Part shown: piece by piece, positions 1 to 6,925 of the stretch
Numbering within the stretch: position 1 is the first letter of the stretch
How the letters are laid out: each line of letters opens with the position of its first letter
The notes under the pieces: model-generated
The model's input: the letters and a program-made list of their open reading frames with translations, nothing else
Told to the model about the DNA's origin: nothing
Database searches by the model: none
Translations under genes and position numbers: made by a program
NCBI GenBank assembly: GCA_016215705.1
Contig: JACRIR010000032.1
Span: 1-13,360 of the forward strand
Source: Candidatus Poribacteria bacterium
GTDB taxonomy: Bacteria > Abyssobacteria > SURF-5
Reading direction: 5' to 3'
DNA: 13,360 nt

Positions 1-2
1 CT

Positions 3-461
3 ATGGCAGGTGATTTTCTGAAGGGAGCGGCCGCTACCGCTGTGCGTCACGTGGCCTTCGCTCTCCTGGCGGTCTGCCTGACTTGGGCGGGGCTCACTGC
101 GTTCTTCTATGATTACCCCCTGCACGCGAGGCAGCGTGCCACAAATTACGACCTGGGCGCAAAGATCCTTGCCGTCGTTCCCAATGATTCCGTGTTCTTC
201 ACTGCTCCGTTCGTGGACCCGTTCTTGCGGATAGTGGAAAAGAACCGTGTGCGTGTGGCCTTTCCGGCACGGGACAAGTTTGCCGATTTTCCCAAGATCG
301 TGGCGTTCTACCTGAAATCGGAGACGCGCGTCTTTGCAGCGTTTCCGCAACACTTCTGGGAAGAGCTCCTCAGAGGCCCCATTGCCGATTACCGTGTAGA
401 ACCGGTTCTTTCTGTCCCGGGATGCATAGTGGCTGAGATCACTCTGTCGCCCACAAGCTGA
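3..461 (+). CDS. C-terminal part of a membrane protein, possibly a GT39/ArnT-like glycosyltransferase (5' end outside window)
   Basis: The frame is open to the left edge and the first ATG lies 2 bases in, so this is most likely the 3' end of a longer gene. The visible 152 residues have one hydrophobic segment at about residues 17-36, then a soluble tail of about 115 residues with alternating strand-like and helix-like stretches. A last membrane helix followed by a soluble domain is how many polytopic polyprenyl-phosphate-sugar glycosyltransferases (GT39/GT83 type) end. That match is by layout only; I see no catalytic motif. The stop is 1 base before the longest possible start of the next gene (TGA-t-GTG), so the two are probably co-transcribed. 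Alternatively it is a complete single-pass membrane protein, which I find less likely. Confidence 0.55.
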   Translation: MAGDFLKGAAATAVRHVAFALLAVCLTWAGLTAFFYDYPLHARQRATNYDLGAKILAVVPNDSVFFTAPFVDPFLRIVEKNRVRVAFPARDKFADFPKIVAFYLKSETRVFAAFPQHFWEELLRGPIADYRVEPVLSVPGCIVAEITLSPTS

Positions 462-492
462 TGTGAAGGAAATCTGGAGGTATCTCAGAGAA

Positions 493-1626
493 GTGGAACT
501 CATCCCCATAATCCGCCCCACCTTGCCGCCTCTGGAGAAGATCGTCGAGGCCTTTCAGGAGTCCTATGAATCCGGGTCAGTGACTTTGGGACGCGTGGTT
601 TCGAGATTTGAGCGTCTCGCACGCGCATATACCGAGACGCGGCACGCCGTCGCTGTTTCCAGTTGCACGTCAGGGCTCATTCTCGCGTACGCGGCGATGG
701 GTTTATCCGAGGGGGCGGAGGTCATCCTGCCCTCCTTCACTTTCGCGGCCACGGTCCAGGCCGTCTTGTGGAATCGGCTCACACCGGTGTACGTGGACTG
801 CCTTCCCGGGACTATGGCGATTGATCCCGGAGAAGTCCTTAAGGCCGTAAGCCCCCGTACAGCAGCCATTTGCCCGGTCACGATTTTTGGACTGCCCCCG
901 GACTTCGATGAATTGGAACGCATTTCTGAGAAACATGGCATCCCGCTGGTTGGCGATTCCGCACAAGGCTTGGGCGCACGCTACAAGGGGCGCCCTACCG
1001 GAGGATTCGGCTTTTGCGAAGTCTTCTCCTTGAGCCCCACCAAGGTCATTACCGCGATCGAGGGTGGCCTGATAATCACCAACGACGGGGACTTGGCAAA
1101 GAAATTGGTTGCCATGCGGGACTACGGCAAAGGGCCGGATGGTGAAGACATGGTATTTAACGGGCTTTCCGCCCGGATGAGCGAACTTCACGCGGCCGTA
1201 GGGATGCTCAGCCTGGAAAATGCGAAAAACCTTGTGGATTCACGCATGAGACTAATCGCCAAATACCGAGAAGTGGCAGCGCATTTCCCTGGCTGCAGGG
1301 TCCAGGAATTTCCTGAAGACCGATCCAGCAGCGGGAATTACTTCACGCTCCTGATAGGCCATAACGCAAGAGCCAATCGAGACGCGGTCCGCACGAAACT
1401 GAAGGCTAACAACATCGAAAGCAAACGATACTTTCATCCCCCAGTGCATTGTCAAACGGCTTTCAAGGGACTCCCTCACCGGATCGTCGGCGATCTGCCC
1501 AACACTCTAGCCGCTTCCGGGGAATCACTCGCTTTACCGCTTTTTTCGCATATGACGGAAGGGCAGTTGGGCAGAGTATGTGAAGCGCTGGAGACTGTTC
1601 TGACCAGTAAGAGCTTCGTTACCTAA
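493..1626 (+). CDS. DegT/DnrJ/EryC1/StrS-family sugar-nucleotide aminotransferase
   Basis: A PLP-dependent enzyme expected to transfer an amino group, usually from glutamate, to a keto sugar nucleotide such as the 4-keto product of a 4,6-dehydratase. With the start used here it is 377 aa, normal for the family. Visible features are the N-terminal IPIIRPTLPP segment, a phosphate-binding SSCTSG loop at about 56-61, D155 and Q158 in VGDSAQ (pyridine-nitrogen and ring contacts in this family) and the Schiff-base lysine K184 in SPTKVITAIEGG. The GTG at 493 was chosen because GGAGG lies at 476-480 and because family members usually start just before the IPxxRP segment. A GTG at 463, 1 nt after the previous stop, would add 10 residues and cannot be excluded. 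It probably works with the dehydratase at 3208. Whether it is PseC-, PglE- or perosamine-synthase-like cannot be decided by eye. Confidence 0.9.
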   Translation: MELIPIIRPTLPPLEKIVEAFQESYESGSVTLGRVVSRFERLARAYTETRHAVAVSSCTSGLILAYAAMGLSEGAEVILPSFTFAATVQAVLWNRLTPVYVDCLPGTMAIDPGEVLKAVSPRTAAICPVTIFGLPPDFDELERISEKHGIPLVGDSAQGLGARYKGRPTGGFGFCEVFSLSPTKVITAIEGGLIITNDGDLAKKLVAMRDYGKGPDGEDMVFNGLSARMSELHAAVGMLSLENAKNLVDSRMRLIAKYREVAAHFPGCRVQEFPEDRSSSGNYFTLLIGHNARANRDAVRTKLKANNIESKRYFHPPVHCQTAFKGLPHRIVGDLPNTLAASGESLALPLFSHMTEGQLGRVCEALETVLTSKSFVT

Positions 1627-1732
1627 AGGAAAGCAACTTCGTAACCATTCACTCTCGGGGGGAACTTATGTGCTGCGATGAATACGATTTATCAGTAGGA
1701 CCAATCTCTGGATACTCTCGCCGAGTAATGAC

Positions 1733-1824
1733 GTAGGATGCGGTGACCAACCACGCCAAAGGCGTGGCATCATTCGCAGTCTTTTCTCGATCGATGCGGT
1801 TCGCTGCGCTCACCGCATCCTGCC
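1733..1824. repeat. REP-like palindromic repeat with shared-arm hairpins
   Basis: A GTAG tetranucleotide at 1733-1736 leads into the arm AGGATGCGGTGA (1735-1746). Its exact reverse complement, TCACCGCATCCT, is at 1810-1821. A second, shorter arm GATGCGGT (1793-1800) also pairs with ACCGCATC (1812-1819) across the loop TCGCTGCGCTC, giving a typical imperfect REP hairpin. A third hairpin lies between them: CCACGCC-AAA-GGCGTGG at 1751-1767. The GTAG-plus-imperfect-palindrome form is what is known for REP elements mobilised by RAYT (TnpA_REP) proteins; no RAYT gene is in the window. The element sits between the convergent 3' ends of the aminotransferase and the minus-strand acyltransferase, a common REP position. 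There is no T-run after the stems, so a classic terminator is not evident. Confidence 0.7.
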
Positions 1825-1867
1825 TGAATTGTAAGGCTTGCCTGTCAGCCATTCAGAGTAGCGGAGA

Positions 1868-2506
1868 TCAACCACCCTGAATGGTGCAGGGAACGCCCTT
1901 GGCCACCGCATGATCAGGCACATCTTTCACCACCACCGATCCTGCTCCGATCACCGCATACGATCCGACTGTGATGCCTGGAGTAATTGTGGTCCCCGCG
2001 CCCAAAAAAGATGCTTTCCCTACAGTCACACCTCCGCACAAATGGCAGCCTGGCGCTATATGGACCCCGCTGTGAATCAGACAATCGTGGTCCACCGTCG
2101 CCGCTGTGTTGACTATGACGCTGTCCCTGATTGTGGCGTCGGAATTGATCACGGTCCCTGCCATGATCACCGTGTTGCCGCCCAGGGTCACCCCGCGGGC
2201 AACCTGAGACGAGCAATGAACCGCAGTGACGAGTTCAAAACCATTGCGAGATATCCACTCGGCCAATTCGAGGCGGGCTCGATTATCGCCTATCGCCACT
2301 ATGCATCGGCGAAGGGCTGGAGACCGACTGCCGGCAAGGAGCTTTTCTCTCCCGCCCTCCACTCGGTATCCGTAGAAGTGCGTTCCTGCCAGTGACGCGT
2401 TGTCGTCGAACAGACATACGGTCTGGTAGAGCCCCTGTTTCTCGATAACGTCCAGGACCACTTTCGCGTGGCCGCCGGCTCCGAACACGAATATGTCTTC
2501 ACGCAT
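1868..2506 (-). CDS. NeuD/PglD-type sugar O/N-acyltransferase (left-handed beta-helix)
   Basis: A 212-aa protein with the two-domain plan of the PglD/NeuD family. The N-terminal Rossmann-like sugar-nucleotide domain carries FGAGGHAKVV at 8-17. From about residue 97 hexapeptide repeats form a left-handed beta-helix that binds acetyl-CoA. H140 in VDHDC matches the catalytic-base position known from Campylobacter PglD, and H149 in GVHIAPG matches a second conserved histidine. The expected reaction is acetylation of a 4-amino sugar nucleotide (PglD-like) or of a sialic-acid hydroxyl (NeuD-like); the sequence does not decide which. The start is well supported: a GGAG Shine-Dalgarno (complement of 2514-2517) lies 7 nt from the ATG. 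It is the only minus-strand gene, convergent with the aminotransferase and divergent from the dehydratase, so it has its own promoter or was moved in. Confidence 0.88.
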   Translation of the reverse strand: MREDIFVFGAGGHAKVVLDVIEKQGLYQTVCLFDDNASLAGTHFYGYRVEGGREKLLAGSRSPALRRCIVAIGDNRARLELAEWISRNGFELVTAVHCSSQVARGVTLGGNTVIMAGTVINSDATIRDSVIVNTAATVDHDCLIHSGVHIAPGCHLCGGVTVGKASFLGAGTTITPGITVGSYAVIGAGSVVVKDVPDHAVAKGVPCTIQGG

Positions 2507-3207
2507 GACAGCACTCCGTCTCCAGCGGGGGGGCGCGGCCTTGAAATCCCGCGGGTCGCAATGTGATGCAGAGAATTCCTTTAGAGTTCACCCAAAATAG
2601 TCATCCGCCAAGTTGGCTGTCAATTTGTTCGGGACCTCACCCCCTAACCAAGGGCAAGGCAAGCGCTCATGCATACCGCTCCTGATCTTCTCTTGTTACG
2701 GGATGAGAATTCTTACAGATTCTTGAGCTGCAGCCTTGAATCCGTCAAGAAAGCTAGGACTACATGACGTCAATTCGCGACTGATACTTTATCCTTTCAA
2801 CCAAAAAACAGAATGAGCGAAGGACTGCAAACCCCTTGACAAAACAGGGTCAAAAGGACATTTTTGATATGTAAGCCGAGTTCAGCGCCATCTGCATTGC
2901 GAGTTGAGAGAAACAGGCCTTTTTTATTCCGCTGGAGGGCGTAACTGCATGTGCCGGCGTTTCCCATGCCGTATTTTTTACCCTGGTCAGAATTCCTCTG
3001 CTCCCTTTCGGCTTTATTGGCAAAGAATAACACAGATTGTAGTTGACGGTAATCTGCGTTGAGAAGACAACCACTGGGAGAAGTCAGTAGCGGTGGTTAA
3101 CTTGAAAACGATAATAGTCTCCACAAGTTGCGATAAAGCGATGGGCGCGAAGCTTGTGATAATTGTACGGAACCACAACCTTCGGCAAAAAAGCGAAACG
3201 GATTCAC
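2507..3207. other. Long AT-richer divergent intergenic region without a recognisable gene
   Basis: About 700 bp separate the divergent acyltransferase and dehydratase starts. A hand count of two lines (2761-2880) gives about 40% G+C, against about 60% in a sampled coding line. Small structures visible are GCCAA-G-TTGGC near 2610, a 7-bp stem at 2720-2726/2745-2751, and TTGAC/GTCAA arms at 2836-2840 and 2849-2853. TTGACA at 2836 and TTGACG at 3043 could be -35 boxes, but neither has a good -10 at 16-18 bp. Promoters for both flanking genes should be here, though I cannot place them. Short minus-strand frames at 2797-3074 overlap each other and show no family or ribosome site. The stretch may be regulatory, a decayed gene or a dispersed repeat. 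Confidence 0.5.
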
Positions 3208-4218
3208 ATGTGTTTGCATGATCAAACAGTATTGGTCACGGGCGGAACCGGGTCATTCGGGAAAAAGTTCGTGCAGTTAGCCCTGGAAGATTGTCATCCT
3301 AAAAAAATCATCATCTTTAGCCGGGACGAATTCAAGCAGCACGAAATGAGAACCAGCGGCTTCGACCAGGATTGTCTCCGTTACTTTCTCGGGGACGTCA
3401 GGGACAAGGACCGCCTTCGTAGAGCATTAGACGGCGTTGACATCGTCATTCATGCGGCAGCGCTCAAGCACGTTCCAGCATGCGAGTACAATCCCATAGA
3501 GGCTGTGAAGACCAACGTCATCGGCGCGGCCAATCTCATCGAGGCGGCGATAGATCGAGGGGTCAAGAAGGTGCTCGCTCTCAGCACCGACAAAGCGGCT
3601 GCTCCGGTCAATTTGTACGGCGCCACCAAATTGTGTTCGGACAAGCTCCTCGTGGCGGGAAACAGCTACTCAGGATTACACATCACGCGGTTCAGTGTGG
3701 TGCGCTATGGAAATGTCCTAGGCAGCAGAGGAAGCGTCGTGCCACTGTTCCAGAAATTGAGTGCAACCGGGAGCCTGCCGGTCACCGATCCCGCGATGAC
3801 GCGATTCTGGCTGACTCTGGACCAAGGGGTCAGATTCGTTTTGCACTGCCTGGATTTCATGGAAGGCGGCGAGACCTTTGTTCCCAAGATTCCGAGCATG
3901 AGCATCATGGATCTCGCCAAAGCAATCGGTCCGGAATGCGACATCAAGATAGTCGGAATCAGACCCGGTGAGAAAATCCACGAAGTCTTAATACCCGAAG
4001 ATGACGCGCGGAACACGGTGGAATTCGCTGACAAGTTCGTGATTCTTCCACAGTTTCGCCCTCACGTCGCCCGGACTTATCTATCCAGCAACGGGGGGAA
4101 GCTCTGTCCTGAGGGGTTCCGGTATTCGAGTGACAACAATAGCCAGTGGTTGTCGGTGGAGGAAATGCGATCCTTGCTCGACGCCTACAAGCAGGAAGGC
4201 ACTCCCAGCGACGTCTAG
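3208..4218 (+). CDS. UDP-GlcNAc 4,6-dehydratase, PseB/FlaA1-like (short-form CapD family)
   Basis: An extended SDR of 336 aa that should convert UDP-GlcNAc to a UDP-4-keto-6-deoxy sugar, the first step toward pseudaminic acid, bacillosamine-type or fucosamine-type sugars. The NAD(P) loop is TGGTGSFG at about 11-18. Further family signatures are SRDEFKQHEM, FLGDVRD and HAAALKHVP. The catalytic set is D128 and K129 in LSTDKAA plus Y137 and K141 in YGATK, matching the Asp-Lys-Tyr arrangement known for FlaA1/PseB. The length fits the soluble short form; membrane-bound PglF/WbpM-type enzymes have about 250 extra N-terminal residues that are absent here. ATG 3208 was preferred over an in-frame TTG at 3163 because family proteins start about 8 residues before the glycine loop. 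The ribosome site is weak. PseB, an inverting dehydratase, is the best guess; a retaining or FnlA-like enzyme is possible. Confidence 0.88.
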   Translation: MCLHDQTVLVTGGTGSFGKKFVQLALEDCHPKKIIIFSRDEFKQHEMRTSGFDQDCLRYFLGDVRDKDRLRRALDGVDIVIHAAALKHVPACEYNPIEAVKTNVIGAANLIEAAIDRGVKKVLALSTDKAAAPVNLYGATKLCSDKLLVAGNSYSGLHITRFSVVRYGNVLGSRGSVVPLFQKLSATGSLPVTDPAMTRFWLTLDQGVRFVLHCLDFMEGGETFVPKIPSMSIMDLAKAIGPECDIKIVGIRPGEKIHEVLIPEDDARNTVEFADKFVILPQFRPHVARTYLSSNGGKLCPEGFRYSSDNNSQWLSVEEMRSLLDAYKQEGTPSDV

Positions 4219-4303
4219 TGCTGCGGTGAGTCGCTTTTTCCGCTGAACCTTTGCCAAAATCTCAAAGCGACATCTCCGTAGGAGCAGAATTGGGAGTGTT
4301 CCA

Positions 4304-5326
4304 GTGACCGAAGACGTTTTCTCCGAGGCTCGACACTACGCTGTGTTGGTCGTCGGTTCAGGCTCCATAGGGAGAAGGCATATGCGAAACCTGCGATCGT
4401 TGGGAATTCAGCAGATCGCTGTCGCCGACCCTGATCCCGAGCAGTTGGAGCCTATGGTAGTGGAACTTGGAGTCACGGCCTATTCCGACTTCTCGGAGGC
4501 CCTGGAGAAGGTTCGGCCGGACGTGGTATTCGTTTGCTCCCCGCCCGTATTTCACGTTCCCCAGGCTTTGGATGCATTGGCCGCGGGAGCGCATGTTTTC
4601 ATCGAAAAGCCGCTCTCAGATTCTTGTGAGCGTGTGGATGACCTGATAACGGAGGCACGGAGGGCAGAGCGCGTCGTTCAGGTGGGTTACAATCTTCGGT
4701 TTCATCCGGGATATCAGCGCCTGGCCCGGCTGGTTGAGGAAGGCGCGGCGGGCCGCATTTTGTGGGCTTCAGCGGAGGTAGGGCAATACCTCCCCGACTG
4801 GCGGCCGTGGCAAGATTATCGCCATAGTTACACGGCTCGCCGGGAGCTTGGGGGTGGCATCATATTGGACGCGTCTCACGAACTGGATTACCTGATAGGG
4901 CTACTCGGCAGACCCACGGAGATCGCATGCATGGCGGGCACGGTCAGCGATCTGGACGTGGACGTTGAAGATTGTGCGACAATTCTCCTTCGGTTTCCGG
5001 GGCGGGTCCTGGCAGATGTGCACATGGATTTCGTCCAGCGGTCCTATTCCCGTTCTTGTAAAGTGGTGGGAGAGAAGGGCACGATCATCTGGGATTTCGC
5101 CGCAGGTAAAGTTCGGGTATTCCGTTCGGAATCCGACGGTTGGGAAATATTGCCAGTGCCATGCGGTCCAAATGACACCTATGTGGAAGAGGTGCGTCAT
5201 TTCCTGAAATGTGTGGCCGAATCCGGCGAACCGATAGTCGATCTGGAACAGGCCGCTGCTGTGCTGAAGGCAGCGTTAGCGGCCAAGTCAGCCGCGAGGA
5301 ACGGCAGAGTGGAACTCTTGTCATGA
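4304..5326 (+). CDS. Gfo/Idh/MocA-family NAD(P)-dependent oxidoreductase
   Basis: A 340-aa protein with an N-terminal Rossmann domain (GSGSIG loop, residues 18-23) and the family hallmark EKP at 101-103, where the lysine contacts cofactor and substrate. The C-terminal half has GGGIILDASHELD; D189 and H192 sit where the catalytic residues lie in this family. These enzymes oxidise or reduce a sugar, inositol or sugar-nucleotide hydroxyl/keto group; the substrate here is unknown. The GTG start has a good GGGAG site (4292-4296) 7 nt upstream. Its stop overlaps the start of the SDR gene (ATGA at 5323-5326), so the two are translationally coupled and may act in sequence. With the cytidylyltransferase downstream this resembles, from memory, the ptmF-ptmA-ptmB neighbourhood of Campylobacter legionaminic acid loci; I could not verify that. 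Confidence 0.88.
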   Translation: MTEDVFSEARHYAVLVVGSGSIGRRHMRNLRSLGIQQIAVADPDPEQLEPMVVELGVTAYSDFSEALEKVRPDVVFVCSPPVFHVPQALDALAAGAHVFIEKPLSDSCERVDDLITEARRAERVVQVGYNLRFHPGYQRLARLVEEGAAGRILWASAEVGQYLPDWRPWQDYRHSYTARRELGGGIILDASHELDYLIGLLGRPTEIACMAGTVSDLDVDVEDCATILLRFPGRVLADVHMDFVQRSYSRSCKVVGEKGTIIWDFAAGKVRVFRSESDGWEILPVPCGPNDTYVEEVRHFLKCVAESGEPIVDLEQAAAVLKAALAAKSAARNGRVELLS

Positions 5327-6069
5327 TTGATTTGCACGGAAAAGTTGCGCTGGTGACGGCTGGTTCCCGAGGGTTGGGGAGCGAAATAGTGCTTCAGTTG
5401 GCTGGCTTCGGAGCCGATGTCGCGTTTACGTTCTTGAAAGAGGAGGCTTCAGCCGAGTCGCTCAAGCGTCGGCTGGAAGATATGGGGCGGAAATCCGAAG
5501 GGTTCCAGGCAGATGCAGCGGATTATTCGCGAGCTCATGACGTGGTCGGCGATGTGGTGAAAAAACTGGGTGGCCTTCACATTCTGGTGTGTAACGCTGG
5601 GGTGGCGCGAGGGGCTACCATATGGCGCATGACTGAAGACGATTGGGACACACCATTGAATGTCTCACTCAAAGGCGCTTTCAATTACATTAGGGCAGCG
5701 TGCCATGTTTTTATGAATCAGAGATACGGCAAAGTAGTATGCATAGGCTCCATAAACGGGCTTCGCGGGCGAATCGGCACCATGAGCTACAACGCGGCGA
5801 AGGCTGGTCTGACCGGACTGGTGAAGACTGCTGCGGCTGAACTAGGACAATTCAACGTCAACGTCAATCTCGTTGCGCCCGGCTTCGTCGAAACGCCCTC
5901 CCAGGCCCAAACTCCCGAGCTGATTCGGGACCTCGTGCTCAAGGAATGCTCCATCAAGAGACTCGGAACACCCGGAGATATCGCTCCTGTCGTCGCTTTT
6001 CTCTGCACTGATGCCGCTCGACATGTTACGTGTCAGATTGTCAAAGTGGACGCGGGGCAATATCTGTGA
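5323..6069 (+). CDS. Short-chain dehydrogenase/reductase, FabG-like
   Basis: A classical SDR of 248 aa. Cofactor loop TAGSRGLG at 12-19 (the usual TGxxxGxG with Ala in place of the first Gly), CNAGVA motif, catalytic S143 in IGSINGLRG and Y156/K160 in SYNAAK, then the VAPGFVETP segment and a C-terminal VDAGQYL that corresponds to the usual VDGG end. The fold resembles FabG, but the setting among sugar enzymes and the absence of other fatty-acid genes argue for a sugar or sugar-nucleotide oxidoreductase. The frame is open further upstream (to 5209), inside the preceding gene. ATG 5323 was chosen because it puts the glycine loop at residue 12, as normal, and gives a 4-bp ATGA overlap with the Gfo/Idh gene. 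Partner or sequential action with that enzyme is inferred. Confidence 0.88.
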   Translation: MIDLHGKVALVTAGSRGLGSEIVLQLAGFGADVAFTFLKEEASAESLKRRLEDMGRKSEGFQADAADYSRAHDVVGDVVKKLGGLHILVCNAGVARGATIWRMTEDDWDTPLNVSLKGAFNYIRAACHVFMNQRYGKVVCIGSINGLRGRIGTMSYNAAKAGLTGLVKTAAAELGQFNVNVNLVAPGFVETPSQAQTPELIRDLVLKECSIKRLGTPGDIAPVVAFLCTDAARHVTCQIVKVDAGQYL

Positions 6070-6142
6070 CATCGGCTAGTCACTCCTCTGTGGCGTCCTA
6101 AGTGGCACCTAAGCAATCCGCCTCTTTACTCGGGCAGGCTTT

Positions 6143-6883
6143 TTGACAACTACCTCACATCCAAGAACCGTCGCGATTCTGCAAGCCCGCATGGGGTCCA
6201 CCCGCTTGCCGGGAAAGGTTCTGGCGCGTATTGGAGACTCGCCTATGCTGGCGATTATTGTGGAGCGACTGAAGCCCTCCAAGAGAATCGACCAACTCGT
6301 AATTGCCACAACTCTACTGGAAGCTGACGATTCTCTGGAGGCATTGGCGCGTGAGTTGGGAGTAGCCTGCTTCAGGGGATCGGAAAGCGACCTGTTGGAA
6401 AGGTATCACAGTGCTGCTCGGGAGTTTTCGGCAGAGGTTGTAGCCAGGCTCACCGGAGACAATCCGCTTGTGGATGCGGATTTCATTGACCATGTCATCG
6501 ATGAATACGCTCATTTGCAGCCGCCTGTGGACTATCTCACTACGCATGGGGCCGGATTCCCGGTGGGTCTGCATGTGGAAGTGTTTTCCTTTCGGGCGTT
6601 GGAAAAAGCTTGGCGGGAAGATGGGAATTCCGCATGGCGCGAACACGTGACACCCTACATGTATAAGACAAGAGGACTGTTCACAGTTGGACAAGTCGAT
6701 GGCGAGGGCGATTATTCGCACTTGCGCTGGACCGTTGACACTCCCGAAGACCTGGAATTCATTCGTAAAGTGTTTTGCCACTTCGGCCGCTACGATTTCT
6801 CCTGGCGAGACGTGGTTGGGCTCCTGGAAAAACATCCCGACTGGCTTGACATGAATAGGCACATCCAACAGAGGGCGGTATGA
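6143..6883 (+). CDS. SpsF-type (acylneuraminate-like) cytidylyltransferase
   Basis: A 246-aa nucleotidyltransferase. The N-terminal ILQARMGSTRLPGKVL segment (residues 12-27) is the nucleotide-binding signature of the SpsF/COG1861 group, related to CMP-sialic acid synthetases. D106 in LTGDNPLVD is the expected metal-binding aspartate. The C-terminal half includes EHVTPYMY and LRWTVDTPEDLEF, also typical. In Bacillus spore-coat and Pse-like clusters such proteins occur beside aminotransferases, GNAT acetyltransferases and NeuB-like synthases, where they probably CMP-activate a nonulosonic acid. The start is TTG: the frame has a stop at 6110-6112 and no ATG or GTG before the nucleotide-binding motif, so TTG 6143 is the only usual start. 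Upstream CAGG is a weak ribosome site. The 73-bp gap after the SDR holds nothing I recognise. Confidence 0.87.
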   Translation: MTTTSHPRTVAILQARMGSTRLPGKVLARIGDSPMLAIIVERLKPSKRIDQLVIATTLLEADDSLEALARELGVACFRGSESDLLERYHSAAREFSAEVVARLTGDNPLVDADFIDHVIDEYAHLQPPVDYLTTHGAGFPVGLHVEVFSFRALEKAWREDGNSAWREHVTPYMYKTRGLFTVGQVDGEGDYSHLRWTVDTPEDLEFIRKVFCHFGRYDFSWRDVVGLLEKHPDWLDMNRHIQQRAV

Positions 6884-6925
6884 CACCGGAAGTGAAGCGC
6901 CCCCAGTCTCGGAAACACATTCCAA

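Noticed and set aside
1649-1852. Minus-strand frame of 67 codons across the REP-like element
   Set aside because: It covers the palindromic repeat, has no family resemblance, and is better explained by the repeat itself.
2797-3074. Two overlapping minus-strand frames of 74-78 codons in the intergenic region
   Set aside because: They overlap each other in different frames, have no recognisable family or ribosome site, and lie in AT-richer DNA. They could mark a dispersed repeat but not a supported gene.
3163-3207. TTG at 3163 as the dehydratase start
   Set aside because: It would add 15 residues that do not fit the family's N-terminus; ATG 3208 gives the usual distance to the glycine loop.
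4230-4271. Inverted repeat GTCGCTTT / AAAGCGAC between the dehydratase and Gfo/Idh genes as a terminator
   Set aside because: Only 8 bp with a 26-nt loop and no T-run after it. The TGCGGTGAG at 4222-4230 recalls a REP arm but is too short to call.
5209-5322. N-terminal extension of the SDR, suggesting a fusion
   Set aside because: The extension lies wholly inside the Gfo/Idh gene in another frame, while ATG 5323 gives a normal SDR N-terminus and an ATGA overlap.
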